Shown here: piece by piece, positions 56,318 to 64,000 of the stretch | Layout of the letters: the number at the start of each line of letters is the position of its first letter | How positions within the stretch are numbered: position 1 is the stretch's first letter | Origin: Pseudomonas sp. G.S.17 | GTDB lineage: Bacteria > Pseudomonadota > Gammaproteobacteria > Pseudomonadales > Pseudomonadaceae | Reading direction: 5' to 3' | Assembly (NCBI RefSeq): GCF_038096165.1 | Contig: NZ_CP151076.1 | Coordinates: 4,647,501 to 4,711,500 of the forward strand | DNA length: 64,000 nt | Program-made: the position numbers and the translations under genes | Notes under the pieces: generated by a model | The model's input: the letters and a program-made list of their open reading frames with translations, nothing else | Told to the model about the DNA's origin: nothing | The model's database searches: none

Positions 56318-56480
56318 CAGACTGTGTGAAAACGTCACGAGCGAAGGCAAGACAAGGCAAAAACAGGCGGAAAAGCGGAGTCTAGGTGTTCTAAATGAGC
56401 ATTTTCCGCCTGTTTTTAACGCAGTATTGTGTGCGTAGCGCCGAAGGTCGCCCAGCCTGCAGTAGTTTTCACACAGTCTG
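56318..56480. mobile_element. MITE-like element, copy 3 (163 bp)
   Basis: The ends are perfect 16-bp inverted repeats as in copy 1, and TACG duplicates flank it at 56314-56317 and 56481-56484. It differs from copies 1 and 2 by an insertion of about 23 bases near the right end (after GTATTGT) and by a compensated change in the internal stem (AGGCGGAAAA / TTTTCCGCCT). It lies 38 bases downstream of the phoQ stop and next to a REP pair. Confidence 0.88.
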
Positions 56481-56518
56481 TACGGGATCGATGAGAATCA
56501 AGACAGTGCCTGGGAAAT

Positions 56519-57856
56519 TCAGAAGTGAATCCTGAACGCCGCGCCGCCCAACGGCGAATCCTCCAGGGTCAGACGCGCGCTATAGCTTTCGATGATGTCC
56601 TTGACTACCGCCAGACCGATGCCCTGCCCAGGGTTCTGTCGATCCAGACGCTCGCCCCGTTGCAGAATGCGCTCGCGTTGGCTTGTGGGTACGCCCGGGC
56701 CGTCGTCTTCGACACACAACTCCTCGCCATTTTCACCGGAACGCAGACTGACCCGCACTTCACTCAGGCACAGGCGATAGGCGTTTTCCAGCAGATTGCC
56801 GAGCATTTCCAGCAAGGCGCCCTGCTCCATGGGCACCACACACTCTTCAGGCAGATCCAGCGTGACTTTGACCTGCTTGTCGCGATAGACCTTTTCCAGC
56901 GTGTTGCACAGGCTTTCAACCACCGGCCGCAAGGCTACGTGATGACGCACCAGCCCGCTCTTGCGCAGGCTGGCGCGTTGCAATTGATAACCGATCTGCT
57001 GGCTCATACGCTCGATCTGCGATTGCAGAACGCGCGCCTGCTCCAGATCTTCCGGGCGTTTGGCCATGGTTTCGCTGACACCCTGCAATACCGCCAACGG
57101 GGTTTTCAGGCTATGGGCCAGATCGCCGAGGGAATCGCGATAACGGATGCGCTGCTCGCGCTCGCTGAGCAGCAGACGGTTCAACGAGCCGGTAAGCCGC
57201 AACAGTTCGCTGGGATGATTTTCACTCAGGCTGTCCCGCGCGCCGGACTCCACCTGATCGAGTTCCTGACTCAAGCCGCGCAACGCGCGCAAGCCCCAGG
57301 TCAAGCCGATCCAGAGCAGCGCCAACAAGACCAACAAGGCAGCGCCGAAGCCCAGATAAAGTTTTTCCCGCAGCGCCGCCACGGTTTCCTGATATTCGCG
57401 CACCGGTTGCAAGGCGACGATGCTGAACGCGGCATTCCGACCGCCGAGCAACTTGATTTCGACGTCATATACGAAGAATTCTTCGCCGTTGGGCTCTTTG
57501 ATCTTGGCGAACTCGCTGCCATTGCCGTCATAACGCGGCTGGTAATCGATGAATTCGTCTTCAGTGGCCAGCGAACGCCAGACCAGTTGGCCCTGGCGGT
57601 TATAGATGTAACCCAACAGACGGCTGGACGGCAGATTGAACTGCTCGCCCGGCAGCACCGATGGCATCAACAGGCGCCCGTCTTCGACCCGCGCGGCGGA
57701 AATCAGCGTTGTGACATCCGACGCCAGGCGCTGCTCGATAGAGCCGCGCAATGCCAGGCTGAAAGCGCCTTGCAGGGCAGGCAGCATCAACAGCATGAAA
57801 ATCACCGCCAGGGTCGCGGCACCGATCAGCAGCCGCAGGTGCAGCGAACGAATCAT
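56519..57856 (-). CDS. phoQ: Sensor histidine kinase PhoQ
   Basis: The 445-residue kinase senses low magnesium, cationic peptides or acid and controls LPS modification via PhoP. It has helices at about 9-30 and 168-190 around a periplasmic PAS-like sensor of about 135 residues. HAMP follows, then a dimerisation helix with GDLAHSLKTPLAVLQ (H248), and an ATPase domain with LLENAYRLC and VEDDGPGVPTSQRE. The HSLKTPL version of the H box is the PhoQ type. Starts inside the end of phoP (4-base overlap). Confidence 0.94.
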   Translation of the reverse strand: MIRSLHLRLLIGAATLAVIFMLLMLPALQGAFSLALRGSIEQRLASDVTTLISAARVEDGRLLMPSVLPGEQFNLPSSRLLGYIYNRQGQLVWRSLATEDEFIDYQPRYDGNGSEFAKIKEPNGEEFFVYDVEIKLLGGRNAAFSIVALQPVREYQETVAALREKLYLGFGAALLVLLALLWIGLTWGLRALRGLSQELDQVESGARDSLSENHPSELLRLTGSLNRLLLSEREQRIRYRDSLGDLAHSLKTPLAVLQGVSETMAKRPEDLEQARVLQSQIERMSQQIGYQLQRASLRKSGLVRHHVALRPVVESLCNTLEKVYRDKQVKVTLDLPEECVVPMEQGALLEMLGNLLENAYRLCLSEVRVSLRSGENGEELCVEDDGPGVPTSQRERILQRGERLDRQNPGQGIGLAVVKDIIESYSARLTLEDSPLGGAAFRIHF

Positions 57857-58530
57857 TTACAGCGCTCGGAAAACAGGTAACCCAGCCCGCGCACGGTTTC
57901 GATAGGCTTGAAAGCATTGGCCCCTTCGATTTTGCGGCGCAGGCGGCCGACCAGTACCTCGATCACATTGGGATCGCGCTCTTCATCATCGGGGTACAGC
58001 TGCTCCATCAAGCGCTCTTTGGGCACCACTTGTTGATGATGGCGCATCAGGTATTCGAGAATCCGGTATTCATAGGCGGTCAGCGCCAGCGGCTGCTCGT
58101 CCATGCACGCCTGTTTGCGGTTGAGATCTAGCAATAACGGCCCGGCGACAATCGTCGCTTGAATGAAACCGCTGGAGCGCCGCAGCAGCGCATTGAGACG
58201 TGCTTCCAGCTCTTCGAACTGGAACGGCTTGACCACGTAGTCGTCCGCGCCCGCCGCCAGGCCTTCAACCTTGTCCTGCCAGTTGCCCCTCGCGGTCAGG
58301 ATCAGGATCGGAAACGCCTTGCCCTGGGCGCGCAACTGGCGAATCAGGTCCAGACCGCCCATTCCGGGCAGGCCAAGGTCGATCACTGCGAGGTCGTGAT
58401 TGAACTGTCCGGCCTGATAAAGCGCCTCTTCAGCATTGGCCACCGCCTCGACCACGTGACCGGACTCGGTCAGCCGGGTCAGCAAGTGATGCCGCAACAA
58501 GGCCTCATCCTCAACCACCAACAACTTCAT
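57853..58530 (-). CDS. phoP: Response regulator PhoP
   Basis: The 225-residue OmpR-type regulator has EDEA at 7-10, D51 in LAVIDLGLPGMGG, a lysine in VKPFQFEELEA and a winged helix ending VGRLRRKIEGANAFKPIETVRGLGYLF. Start MKLLVVEDEALLRHH; a 9-residue in-frame extension is rejected. It is the first gene of phoPQ. In P. aeruginosa oprH precedes phoP; here a different small exported protein gene does. Confidence 0.94.
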   Translation of the reverse strand: MKLLVVEDEALLRHHLLTRLTESGHVVEAVANAEEALYQAGQFNHDLAVIDLGLPGMGGLDLIRQLRAQGKAFPILILTARGNWQDKVEGLAAGADDYVVKPFQFEELEARLNALLRRSSGFIQATIVAGPLLLDLNRKQACMDEQPLALTAYEYRILEYLMRHHQQVVPKERLMEQLYPDDEERDPNVIEVLVGRLRRKIEGANAFKPIETVRGLGYLFSERCK

Positions 58531-58612
58531 GACGCTCTCCTGGGCATGCCAGCTCAATTTGATGAAATTTCAATTCGGGAGGGTCGGATCTCCCGCAGGC
58601 CTGATCTGTGCC

Positions 58613-59047
58613 TCACAACCGGTACTGGGTCGGCAGCCAGTCTTGCGGGCTGCCGGTCAAACTCGTCGATGCCTGAACCGAATCACTTGGGCCGATTGTG
58701 CCAGCCCTGAACAGATTAGTACTGCCAACCTGCGCCAAGCTGAGGTCGTAATGCCCCGACAGGTTTTCCTGCGCGACCGGCAGGCCATTATGCGTGCCGG
58801 AAAGATTTTGATTAGCGACCGAATAATACGGCTGGCTTGCATGCGGATGATCGGCATTCTGCTGGCTCAAGCCCTGGCTCCACCCATTGCTCGTCCCGTG
58901 ACGCAGCTCGCTCTCGGTTCGATCCAAGCGCTCGCTGGTCTTGCCCGGCGGCGGCGGTGTCAGTTCCAGCGCGCCATCGGCGGCTTGCGCAGCCGCACTT
59001 CCACCGAGAAAAGCCAGGGCCAGGAAAAACTTGTTGAATGTCAGCAT
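58613..59047 (-). CDS. Exported hypothetical protein upstream of phoP (144 aa)
   Basis: The protein starts at ATG 59047 behind GGAGGTGACT and has a clean signal peptide (FFLALAFLGGSAAAQA, cut before ADG). The mature part is polar and rich in Ser, Gln, Asn and Gly with no membrane strand pattern, so it does not look like the outer-membrane porin OprH that occupies this place in P. aeruginosa. Transcribed in the same direction as phoP (82-base gap), it may be part of a PhoP-regulated unit. No known domain recognised. Confidence 0.78.
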   Translation of the reverse strand: MLTFNKFFLALAFLGGSAAAQAADGALELTPPPPGKTSERLDRTESELRHGTSNGWSQGLSQQNADHPHASQPYYSVANQNLSGTHNGLPVAQENLSGHYDLSLAQVGSTNLFRAGTIGPSDSVQASTSLTGSPQDWLPTQYRL

Positions 59048-59252
59048 AGTCACCTCCGCTCGCGCATCGCGCTGTCTGAGTACGGGTTCAGACTAATCCC
59101 GGCGCCCTGAACCGACCCTGAACACCCTCGCATAGGTTCTGAACGGCCGCTGAATAAATATCTACCGCATCGACTGCCACACCGACGGGCACAATCGACT
59201 AGGCTTGCCCATCATCCCGCGCCACCGCGCTTATCAAGAGAAGGAGCTGATC

Positions 59253-60047
59253 ATGCGTTTCTGGATTGCATTACTGATGATGGGCCTGGCAAGCCTGGCC
59301 CAGGCGGAAATCAAGACCCGGCAGGTCGACTATCAAAGCGCCGACGGCACGAAGCTGGTGGGTTATTACGCATACGACGACGCCATCAAAGGCCAGCGCC
59401 CCGGCATCATTGTCGTCCACGAATGGTGGGGGCTGAACGACTACGCCAAGCATCGCGCCCGTCAACTGGCCGCGCTGGGTTACAGCGCCATGGCCATCGA
59501 TATGTATGGCGAAGGCAAGAATACCGAGCACCCCAAGGACGCCATGGCCTTCATGCAGGCAGCGCTCAAGGACAGCAAGGCCGCCGCCCAGCGCTTCGAT
59601 GCCGGGCTTGAACAACTGAAAAAACAGCCGCAGACCAACCCGGACAAGGTCGCCGCCATCGGCTACTGCTTCGGCGGCAAGATCGTCCTCGACGCCGCCC
59701 GTCGCGGTGAAGCGCTGGCTGGCGTGGTCAGCTTCCACGGCGCGCTGGTCACCGACACGCCCGCCACACCCGGCAGCGTGAAAGTGCCAATGCTGGTAGA
59801 GCACGGCGCCAAGGACAGCATGGTCACCCCGGAAAACGTCGCGGCATTCAAGAACGAAATGGACAAGGCCGGCGCCGACTACAAGTTCGTCAGCATAGAA
59901 GGCGCCAAACACGGCTTCACCAACCCCGATGCCGACCGCCTCAGCCACGGTGACCACGGCGGGCCGGACATCGGCTACAACAAGGCGGCCGATCAGAGTT
60001 CGTGGACGGATATGCAAGTGTTTTTGAAACGGGTGTTTGGGGTTTAA
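59253..60047 (+). CDS. Dienelactone hydrolase family protein (exported)
   Basis: The 264-residue alpha/beta hydrolase has a signal peptide (LLMMGLASLAQA) and the family's catalytic triad: C139 in GYCFGG, D188 in HGAKDSM and H220 in GAKHGF. An EWWGLNDYAK segment is also typical. Secretion is unusual for a lactone-degrading enzyme and suggests another ester or lactone as substrate. AAGGAG before ATG 59253 fixes the start; a 16-residue extension is rejected. Confidence 0.9.
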   Translation: MRFWIALLMMGLASLAQAEIKTRQVDYQSADGTKLVGYYAYDDAIKGQRPGIIVVHEWWGLNDYAKHRARQLAALGYSAMAIDMYGEGKNTEHPKDAMAFMQAALKDSKAAAQRFDAGLEQLKKQPQTNPDKVAAIGYCFGGKIVLDAARRGEALAGVVSFHGALVTDTPATPGSVKVPMLVEHGAKDSMVTPENVAAFKNEMDKAGADYKFVSIEGAKHGFTNPDADRLSHGDHGGPDIGYNKAADQSSWTDMQVFLKRVFGV

Positions 60048-60072
60048 AGTCCATAACAAAATGGGAGCGATA

Positions 60073-60163
60073 TTTGTGGGAGCGAGCTTGCTCGCGAAGA
60101 CCATTTCCAGGGGCAAGGTCAGGATTCCCAGGCCTCTTCGCGGGCAAGCCACGCTCCAACGGA
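60073..60163. repeat. REP pair
   Basis: TGTGGGAGCGAGCTTGCTCG and CTTCGCGGGCAAGCCACGCT are inverted. The right arm differs (CAAGCCACGC) from the usual form. It lies between two genes on the same strand. Confidence 0.82.
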
Positions 60164-60241
60164 AATTAGCTTCTCTTCCAAAAACCTGGCCGAAGGCGAC
60201 CACCCTTCCCCATTTCCCATTCCCCCGGCAAAATGCCGCCC

Positions 60242-60967
60242 ATGACTCAAACCACGACACTGCCCGCTTGCTGCCCCGCGCTGACTCATCATTGGCCATT
60301 GCCTGAAATCCTGGATGGCGCGGTGTTGGTGAGCGGTCGTTTCAATCCTGCGCAACTGGTGGAAGGCGATTTCCAGCGCTGCCTGATCTCCCAACCCGCC
60401 AGCATTCAGCGCTCGGTCGCCAAGCGGCAGACCGAGTTTCTCGCTGGACGGTTATGCGCCATGGAAGCCATGCGGCGACTGGACGGGCGGCAATTGGCGC
60501 CCGACATCGGTGAAGACCGCGCGCCTATCTGGCCGAATGATATCTGCGGGTCGATCACCCACAGCACCGGCTGGGCAGCGGCCATCGTGGCCCACAAGCA
60601 GCAATGGCGCGGACTGGGGCTGGATACGGAAAACATGCTCAGCCCGGAGCGCGCCACGCGACTGGCCGGGGAAATCCTCACGCCTGAGGAATTGGCGCAA
60701 ATGGTCGCTGGCCCCGCCGAGCGGATTGCGTTACGAGTCACCCTGACGTTTTCCATCAAGGAAGCGCTGTTCAAGGCGCTGTATCCCATCGTGCAGAAGC
60801 GTTTCTATTTCGAACACGCGCAACTGCTGGAATGGTCCGACGACGGCCACGCCCGCCTGCGCCTGCTGACTGACCTGTCCAGCGAATGGCACAACGGCAA
60901 GGAGCTGGAGGGGCAATTCAGCGTGCAGGACGCGCATGTGTTGAGTCTGGTGAGTATTGCGGCCTGA
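60242..60967 (+). CDS. 4'-phosphopantetheinyl transferase (EntD/PcpS-like)
   Basis: The 241-residue enzyme transfers phosphopantetheine from CoA to carrier proteins of fatty acid, polyketide or siderophore synthesis. It has WPNDICGSITHSTGWA, the magnesium-binding GLGLDTE (D128, E130) and TFSIKEALFKALYP, which match the EntD/PcpS class. In P. aeruginosa PcpS is the single PPTase and serves both primary and secondary carriers; locus position near phoPQ agrees. An ATG three codons upstream (60233) is an alternative start. Confidence 0.9.
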   Translation: MTQTTTLPACCPALTHHWPLPEILDGAVLVSGRFNPAQLVEGDFQRCLISQPASIQRSVAKRQTEFLAGRLCAMEAMRRLDGRQLAPDIGEDRAPIWPNDICGSITHSTGWAAAIVAHKQQWRGLGLDTENMLSPERATRLAGEILTPEELAQMVAGPAERIALRVTLTFSIKEALFKALYPIVQKRFYFEHAQLLEWSDDGHARLRLLTDLSSEWHNGKELEGQFSVQDAHVLSLVSIAA

Positions 60968-61022
60968 TAAGGATTTCACCGATCCCTGACACCGCGTTGT
61001 CGCGCAGCAGACAATGAACAGG

Positions 61023-61111
61023 TAGGAGGGGACTTGTCCCCGAAGGCGTCGTCAAATCCCCGACAATCTCGTTGCCTGACCCATTGCAATCGGAGACAAG
61101 TCCCCTCTGCC
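61023..61111. repeat. REP-like pair of the AGGGGACTTGTCCCC class
   Basis: GGAGGGGACTTGTCCCCGAA and GGAGACAAGTCCCCTCT are inverted across about 50 bases. This fourth class is seen only here in the window. It lies between convergent PPTase and FhuF-like genes. Confidence 0.75.
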
Positions 61112-61120
61112 GGTCTTGAT

Positions 61121-61804
61121 CTACTTACTGCTCGCCAAAAGCGGGCAATGCTCACACCGCCCCACCCACTCCACCTGATAACTCAGGCAACAGCTGCGAC
61201 GCTGCCGGCGTGGCGGATTGCCAACATCACTCACGGCCTTGAACAACGGGTTAGGTCGTCCATCCGGTCGCTGTTTGAGATCGAGCAGCGCATAGCCGTC
61301 ATCCAGTGATTTGTCGGCCAATGGGCGCAACTGGTGAAGGCAAGTTTCCAGATAATCCCCGGCGTTGCCCCACAGAACGCGGCTCGCCACGCCGCCGTAC
61401 GCCGCTAATGCCGCAATGAACGGCTGCAAATTATCATCAAGCAATTCGGCAAAAGGCTCAGGATTTTCAAGTTGGCAAGCCCGGCCCGCACCGAGCCAGA
61501 TACCTGCGGGCAAGCCGCGCTCATCCAGCGCCAGGCTCACCTGTTCAAGGGCCAGCGGCCATTGCCAGTCGCCCAGCAAGCGAGCGGCCACAACCGGCGG
61601 GATCAGTTGCATGAAGTAATACTTGGACCACTGGGACACCAGCACCGGCAAATGGCTGGCCATCAATTCCGCGCCGTAGACCTTCAAGAGCAGCGCATCC
61701 AGCACCTCGGGCCTGAGCAGTTCCGGCATGCCATGCAACGGCTGTGCAGTGTCGGCGGCCAGCAGCGTGCGTCCGAAGGGTTGCAGCACACCTGTAAACT
61801 TCAT
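61121..61804 (-). CDS. FhuF-like siderophore-iron reductase
   Basis: The 227-residue protein shows the FhuF C-terminal cluster motif CC-x10-C-x2-C (SCCLSYQVEWVGRCEHC) for a [2Fe-2S] centre, and an N-terminal ferric-siderophore reductase domain (VLVSQWSKYYFMQLIPP, ISLALDERGLP-like segments). It would release iron from imported siderophores in the cytosol. The ATG overlaps the stop of the sensor kinase by four bases, an unusual coupling. An extension of 30 residues upstream is rejected. Confidence 0.88.
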   Translation of the reverse strand: MKFTGVLQPFGRTLLAADTAQPLHGMPELLRPEVLDALLLKVYGAELMASHLPVLVSQWSKYYFMQLIPPVVAARLLGDWQWPLALEQVSLALDERGLPAGIWLGAGRACQLENPEPFAELLDDNLQPFIAALAAYGGVASRVLWGNAGDYLETCLHQLRPLADKSLDDGYALLDLKQRPDGRPNPLFKAVSDVGNPPRRQRRSCCLSYQVEWVGRCEHCPLLASSK

Positions 61805-63411
61805 TGCGGCTCCTGCGTGCGCGGCCAGGCCAGACTGAAACATGCGCCGCCCAGGCTGGAACTGCGGCCGATCGACGCCCGGCCGCCATGCCAATGGATG
61901 ATGCGCCGCACGATCGACAGCCCCAAACCATGGCCGCCGGAGGCGCGGGTGCGGCTGTCGTCGAGGCGCATGAAGGGCGTGAAAATACGGCCCCAGGCGC
62001 TTTCAGGAATGCCAGGCCCGTCGTCTTCGATATCGATGCGGCAACGATCCGGCGACAGTTCGAAGCTGATTCGCACCTCGGACTCGGCATGACGCATCGC
62101 GTTGCTCACCAGATTCTGCAGCGCGCGATGCAGGTAGCGCGGCTCAGCCTCAACCCAGGCGGTCTCACCCTCGGCAAGCCCGGCACAGACGCCGCGCGAC
62201 ACGCGCACATCGGCGCGCAGTGGCGCCAGCTCGGCGATCACCTGATCAAGCAAACGCTGCAAATCAATGCTCTGGAAATTCAGGGTCGGCGCGCCCTGTT
62301 CCAGTCGCGCATAAGTCAGCATTTCATCCACCAGCTTGTCGAGGTCCTGGATATCGCTGTCCATGCCGACCATGTATTTATGCCGGGTTTCAGGAGTCGT
62401 GGCGTCGCTGATCATTTCCAGCCCGAAGCGCAGGCGCGCCACCGGCGTGCGCAGTTCATGGGACACCGCGCGCACCAGTTCGCGCTGAATAGTCAGCGAG
62501 CGTTGCAAGTGCTCGGCCATGCCATTGAACGCCACGGCCAGTCGGCCGACCGAATCCGCACCGGAGTCCGGCACTCGGGTTTCCAGGCTGCCCTGGGCGA
62601 TCAACGTCGCGGCGGCTTCCAGTTCCAACAGACGCCGCTCAAGGCGACGCACCAGCAAATACACCACCAGACCGATCAGACACAGCCCAAGAAAAGCGAT
62701 CACCACCAACAACTCGGGCGGATACGGGCTCATCTGATACAGCGGACCGATTTCCAGCACCCAAGGCGTGTCGACGATACCGGCAAACACCCGGATCGAA
62801 TCGCCGCCCTTGCCCAGCGCCATGACTGTATCGCCCTCGTAAACCCGGCGACGCTGATCATCATCCACATCAGCTTTGTCCAGCGGGATCAGTTGCAGAT
62901 CAAAACCAAAGCCCTTACTCAGGCGCAGGGCTTCAAGGCGGGCCGGCTGCTCGGCGACCGGGAAACGCACCAGTTCATCGATCAATAAGAAAATCGTCGC
63001 CCGCGCCAGCTGCTCGGTGATCTGCTGCACTTCGCCGGTCAGCAGCAACGGTTCGCTGTTGCTGATCTGCCGGTAAACCTTGGCGGCGTGCGGGCCAGTC
63101 TGTTCCACCTCCACTTGCCCGCGTTGCAGGCGATTGCGCGTGCCGCCGCTCAGCTGCGCCTGCTCAGGGGTTTGCAGGCTCAGCGGAATACCCAGCAACC
63201 GCTCCCACACCGCGAGGGCACGATGGCGTTCGATAGCATCCATCCGTTGCAGATTGTCGGCCATCAACGCAAACGTGCCGTGGGCCAGTTGATCCCGGTA
63301 TTGCTCGGTGCGGACCTGATTGAGCAGGTGCAGGCTCAACACGCCCAGCAGCGCGACCAGAACCAGCACGCCAAGCATGCCGCCGTAGATGCGCAGGAAG
63401 ATTGAGTTCAT
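61801..63411 (-). CDS. Sensor histidine kinase, RstB-like
   Basis: The 536-residue kinase has an N-terminal helix (10-30), a large periplasmic domain of about 200 residues, a second helix (235-254), HAMP, the H box AVSHELRTPVARLR with H318, and an ATPase domain with LVSNAMRHAES, EDDGPGIPESAW and GHGLGLSIVRRI. The whole resembles RstB-type sensors of enterobacteria and Pseudomonas. It follows a response regulator gene by 227 bases (with REP sequences between) and is translationally coupled to the FhuF-like gene, which suggests iron or envelope stress as the stimulus. Confidence 0.88.
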   Translation of the reverse strand: MNSIFLRIYGGMLGVLVLVALLGVLSLHLLNQVRTEQYRDQLAHGTFALMADNLQRMDAIERHRALAVWERLLGIPLSLQTPEQAQLSGGTRNRLQRGQVEVEQTGPHAAKVYRQISNSEPLLLTGEVQQITEQLARATIFLLIDELVRFPVAEQPARLEALRLSKGFGFDLQLIPLDKADVDDDQRRRVYEGDTVMALGKGGDSIRVFAGIVDTPWVLEIGPLYQMSPYPPELLVVIAFLGLCLIGLVVYLLVRRLERRLLELEAAATLIAQGSLETRVPDSGADSVGRLAVAFNGMAEHLQRSLTIQRELVRAVSHELRTPVARLRFGLEMISDATTPETRHKYMVGMDSDIQDLDKLVDEMLTYARLEQGAPTLNFQSIDLQRLLDQVIAELAPLRADVRVSRGVCAGLAEGETAWVEAEPRYLHRALQNLVSNAMRHAESEVRISFELSPDRCRIDIEDDGPGIPESAWGRIFTPFMRLDDSRTRASGGHGLGLSIVRRIIHWHGGRASIGRSSSLGGACFSLAWPRTQEPQ

Positions 63412-63428
63412 AGGCGTTTGATTTTCTG

Positions 63429-63562
63429 TGAGAGCGAACGTGTTCGCGAAAGCGGTGTGTCAGGCGACGATGCATTCACTGGTCGGGCCTCCTCGCGAAT
63501 GAATTCGCTCCTACGATTTCGATATCGGCGCGATCCTGTAGGACCGGATTCATCCGGGAGGA
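63429..63562. repeat. Diverged REP sequences between regulator and kinase
   Basis: TGTGAGAGCGAACGTGTTCGCGA and CCTCGCGAATGAATTCGCTCC form a diverged inverted pair (63429-63512). It is followed by a half of the ACCGGATTCATCCGGGAGG class (63540-63560). Two classes are thus placed side by side within a likely operon. Confidence 0.7.
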
Positions 63563-63638
63563 CGTCGGGGCAGTCGGCGAGAGCGTTGGAGCCTGTCCCG
63601 ACCTCTTCACGGGCAAGCCTCCAACGACGCATTGCCCA

Positions 63639-64000
63639 TCATGAAAGCGGCATCGCCTGCGCCGCTTCCGGCACGAATAGATAGCCTTTACTGCGCACGG
63701 TCTTGATCAGGCGTGGATGGTCTGGATCGTCGCCGATTCTGGGGCGAATGCGCGAGATGCGTACGTCTATCGAGCGGTCCTGGCCGTCGTAACCAAAACC
63801 ACGCAGCGCGGTGAAGATTTCTTCCCGGGACAGAATCCGCCCGGCATTGGCCACCAACAACCAAAGCAGATCGAACTCGGCGCTGGTCAGGTCGATGCTG
63901 TTGCCCTGCAACCAGGCTTCGCGCAACGCGTTGTCGACCACCAGCGGACCAAACACCAACCGCCGCAACTCGCCCGCCGGAGGCTGCGGCGGTTCGCTGC
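63639..64000 (-). CDS. OmpR-family response regulator, C-terminal part (RstA-like; cut by window edge)
   Basis: Only the C-terminal winged-helix output domain is visible (LVFGPLVVDNALREAWL, LTSAEFDLLWLLVANAGRILSREEIF, RSIDVRISRIRPRIGDDP, IKTVRSKGYLFVPE). The frame stays open to the right edge, so the receiver lies outside. It is the partner of the sensor kinase downstream. The sequence looks like RstA, and the RstAB-like pair near pcpS fits memory of PAO1 order. Confidence 0.88.
   Translation of the reverse strand, partial: SEPPQPPAGELRRLVFGPLVVDNALREAWLQGNSIDLTSAEFDLLWLLVANAGRILSREEIFTALRGFGYDGQDRSIDVRISRIRPRIGDDPDHPRLIKTVRSKGYLFVPEAAQAMPLS

Overview
The window is a stretch of Pseudomonas chromosome, most likely from the P. 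fluorescens/P. putida side of the genus. The reasons are high GC content and dense REP sequences. GacS has its three phosphorelay residues at H294, D717 and H863. From memory, the gene order also matches P. aeruginosa PAO1 in several blocks: cob cluster, hda-purM-purN, mazG-relA-rlmD-cysM-pirRS-gacS-ldhA, and dctA-phoPQ-pcpS. I see no rRNA or tRNA genes, no CRISPR array, no prophage and no transposase gene. No gene is clearly broken; the first and last genes are cut by the window edges.

Layout. 1-9.9 kb: MFS transporter fragment, then the late cobalamin pathway (cobO-cobB-bluB-cbiB-cobD-cobQ, REP, cobU-cobT-cobC-cobS) on the minus strand behind a cobalamin riboswitch. 10-16.8 kb: sorbosone-dehydrogenase-like lipoprotein, two NlpC/P60 lipoproteins, sirtuin, hda, AI-2E-type permease, DUF2066 protein. 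17-20.9 kb: purM-purN-DUF3108, a 59-residue protein, DUF2058 protein. 20.9-33.4 kb: mazG, relA, rlmD, cysM, a PirS/PirR-like two-component pair, gacS, ldhA. 33.4-37.2 kb: small housekeeping genes (META lipoprotein, TlpA-like, arsC, wrbA, DUF2069, Tag-like glycosylase).

37.2-49.8 kb is a hydroxyproline catabolic region. It holds a GntR/FCD regulator, 4-hydroxyproline epimerase, three-subunit D-hydroxyproline dehydrogenase, PAS-AraC activator, amino-acid ABC transporter, a fused aconitase X (probable cis-3-hydroxyproline dehydratase), a second proline-racemase-family enzyme and the pyrroline-hydroxycarboxylate deaminase. Three GTATAC-centred palindromes, upstream of the GntR gene, the transporter and the deaminase, suggest one regulon. 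The last enzyme, 2-oxoglutarate semialdehyde dehydrogenase, is not in the window.

49.8-64 kb: ParDE-type toxin-antitoxin pair, ttcA, Yip1-like protein, SprT protein, CaiB-type CoA transferase, dctA, phoP-phoQ, a small exported protein, dienelactone hydrolase family protein, phosphopantetheinyl transferase, FhuF-like reductase coupled to a sensor kinase, and a partial response regulator.

The least conventional content is in the intergenic DNA. (1) Three copies of a 140-163 bp MITE-like element have 16-bp terminal inverted repeats and perfect 4-bp target duplications, each abutting a REP sequence. (2) Two copies of a structured repeat share a fixed hairpin geometry with three compensated base pairs and an invariant CCGAAA loop; one copy carries an extra nested palindrome. 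(3) A sixfold 12-bp tandem array seems to have grown from a REP arm. (4) At least four REP sequence classes are present.
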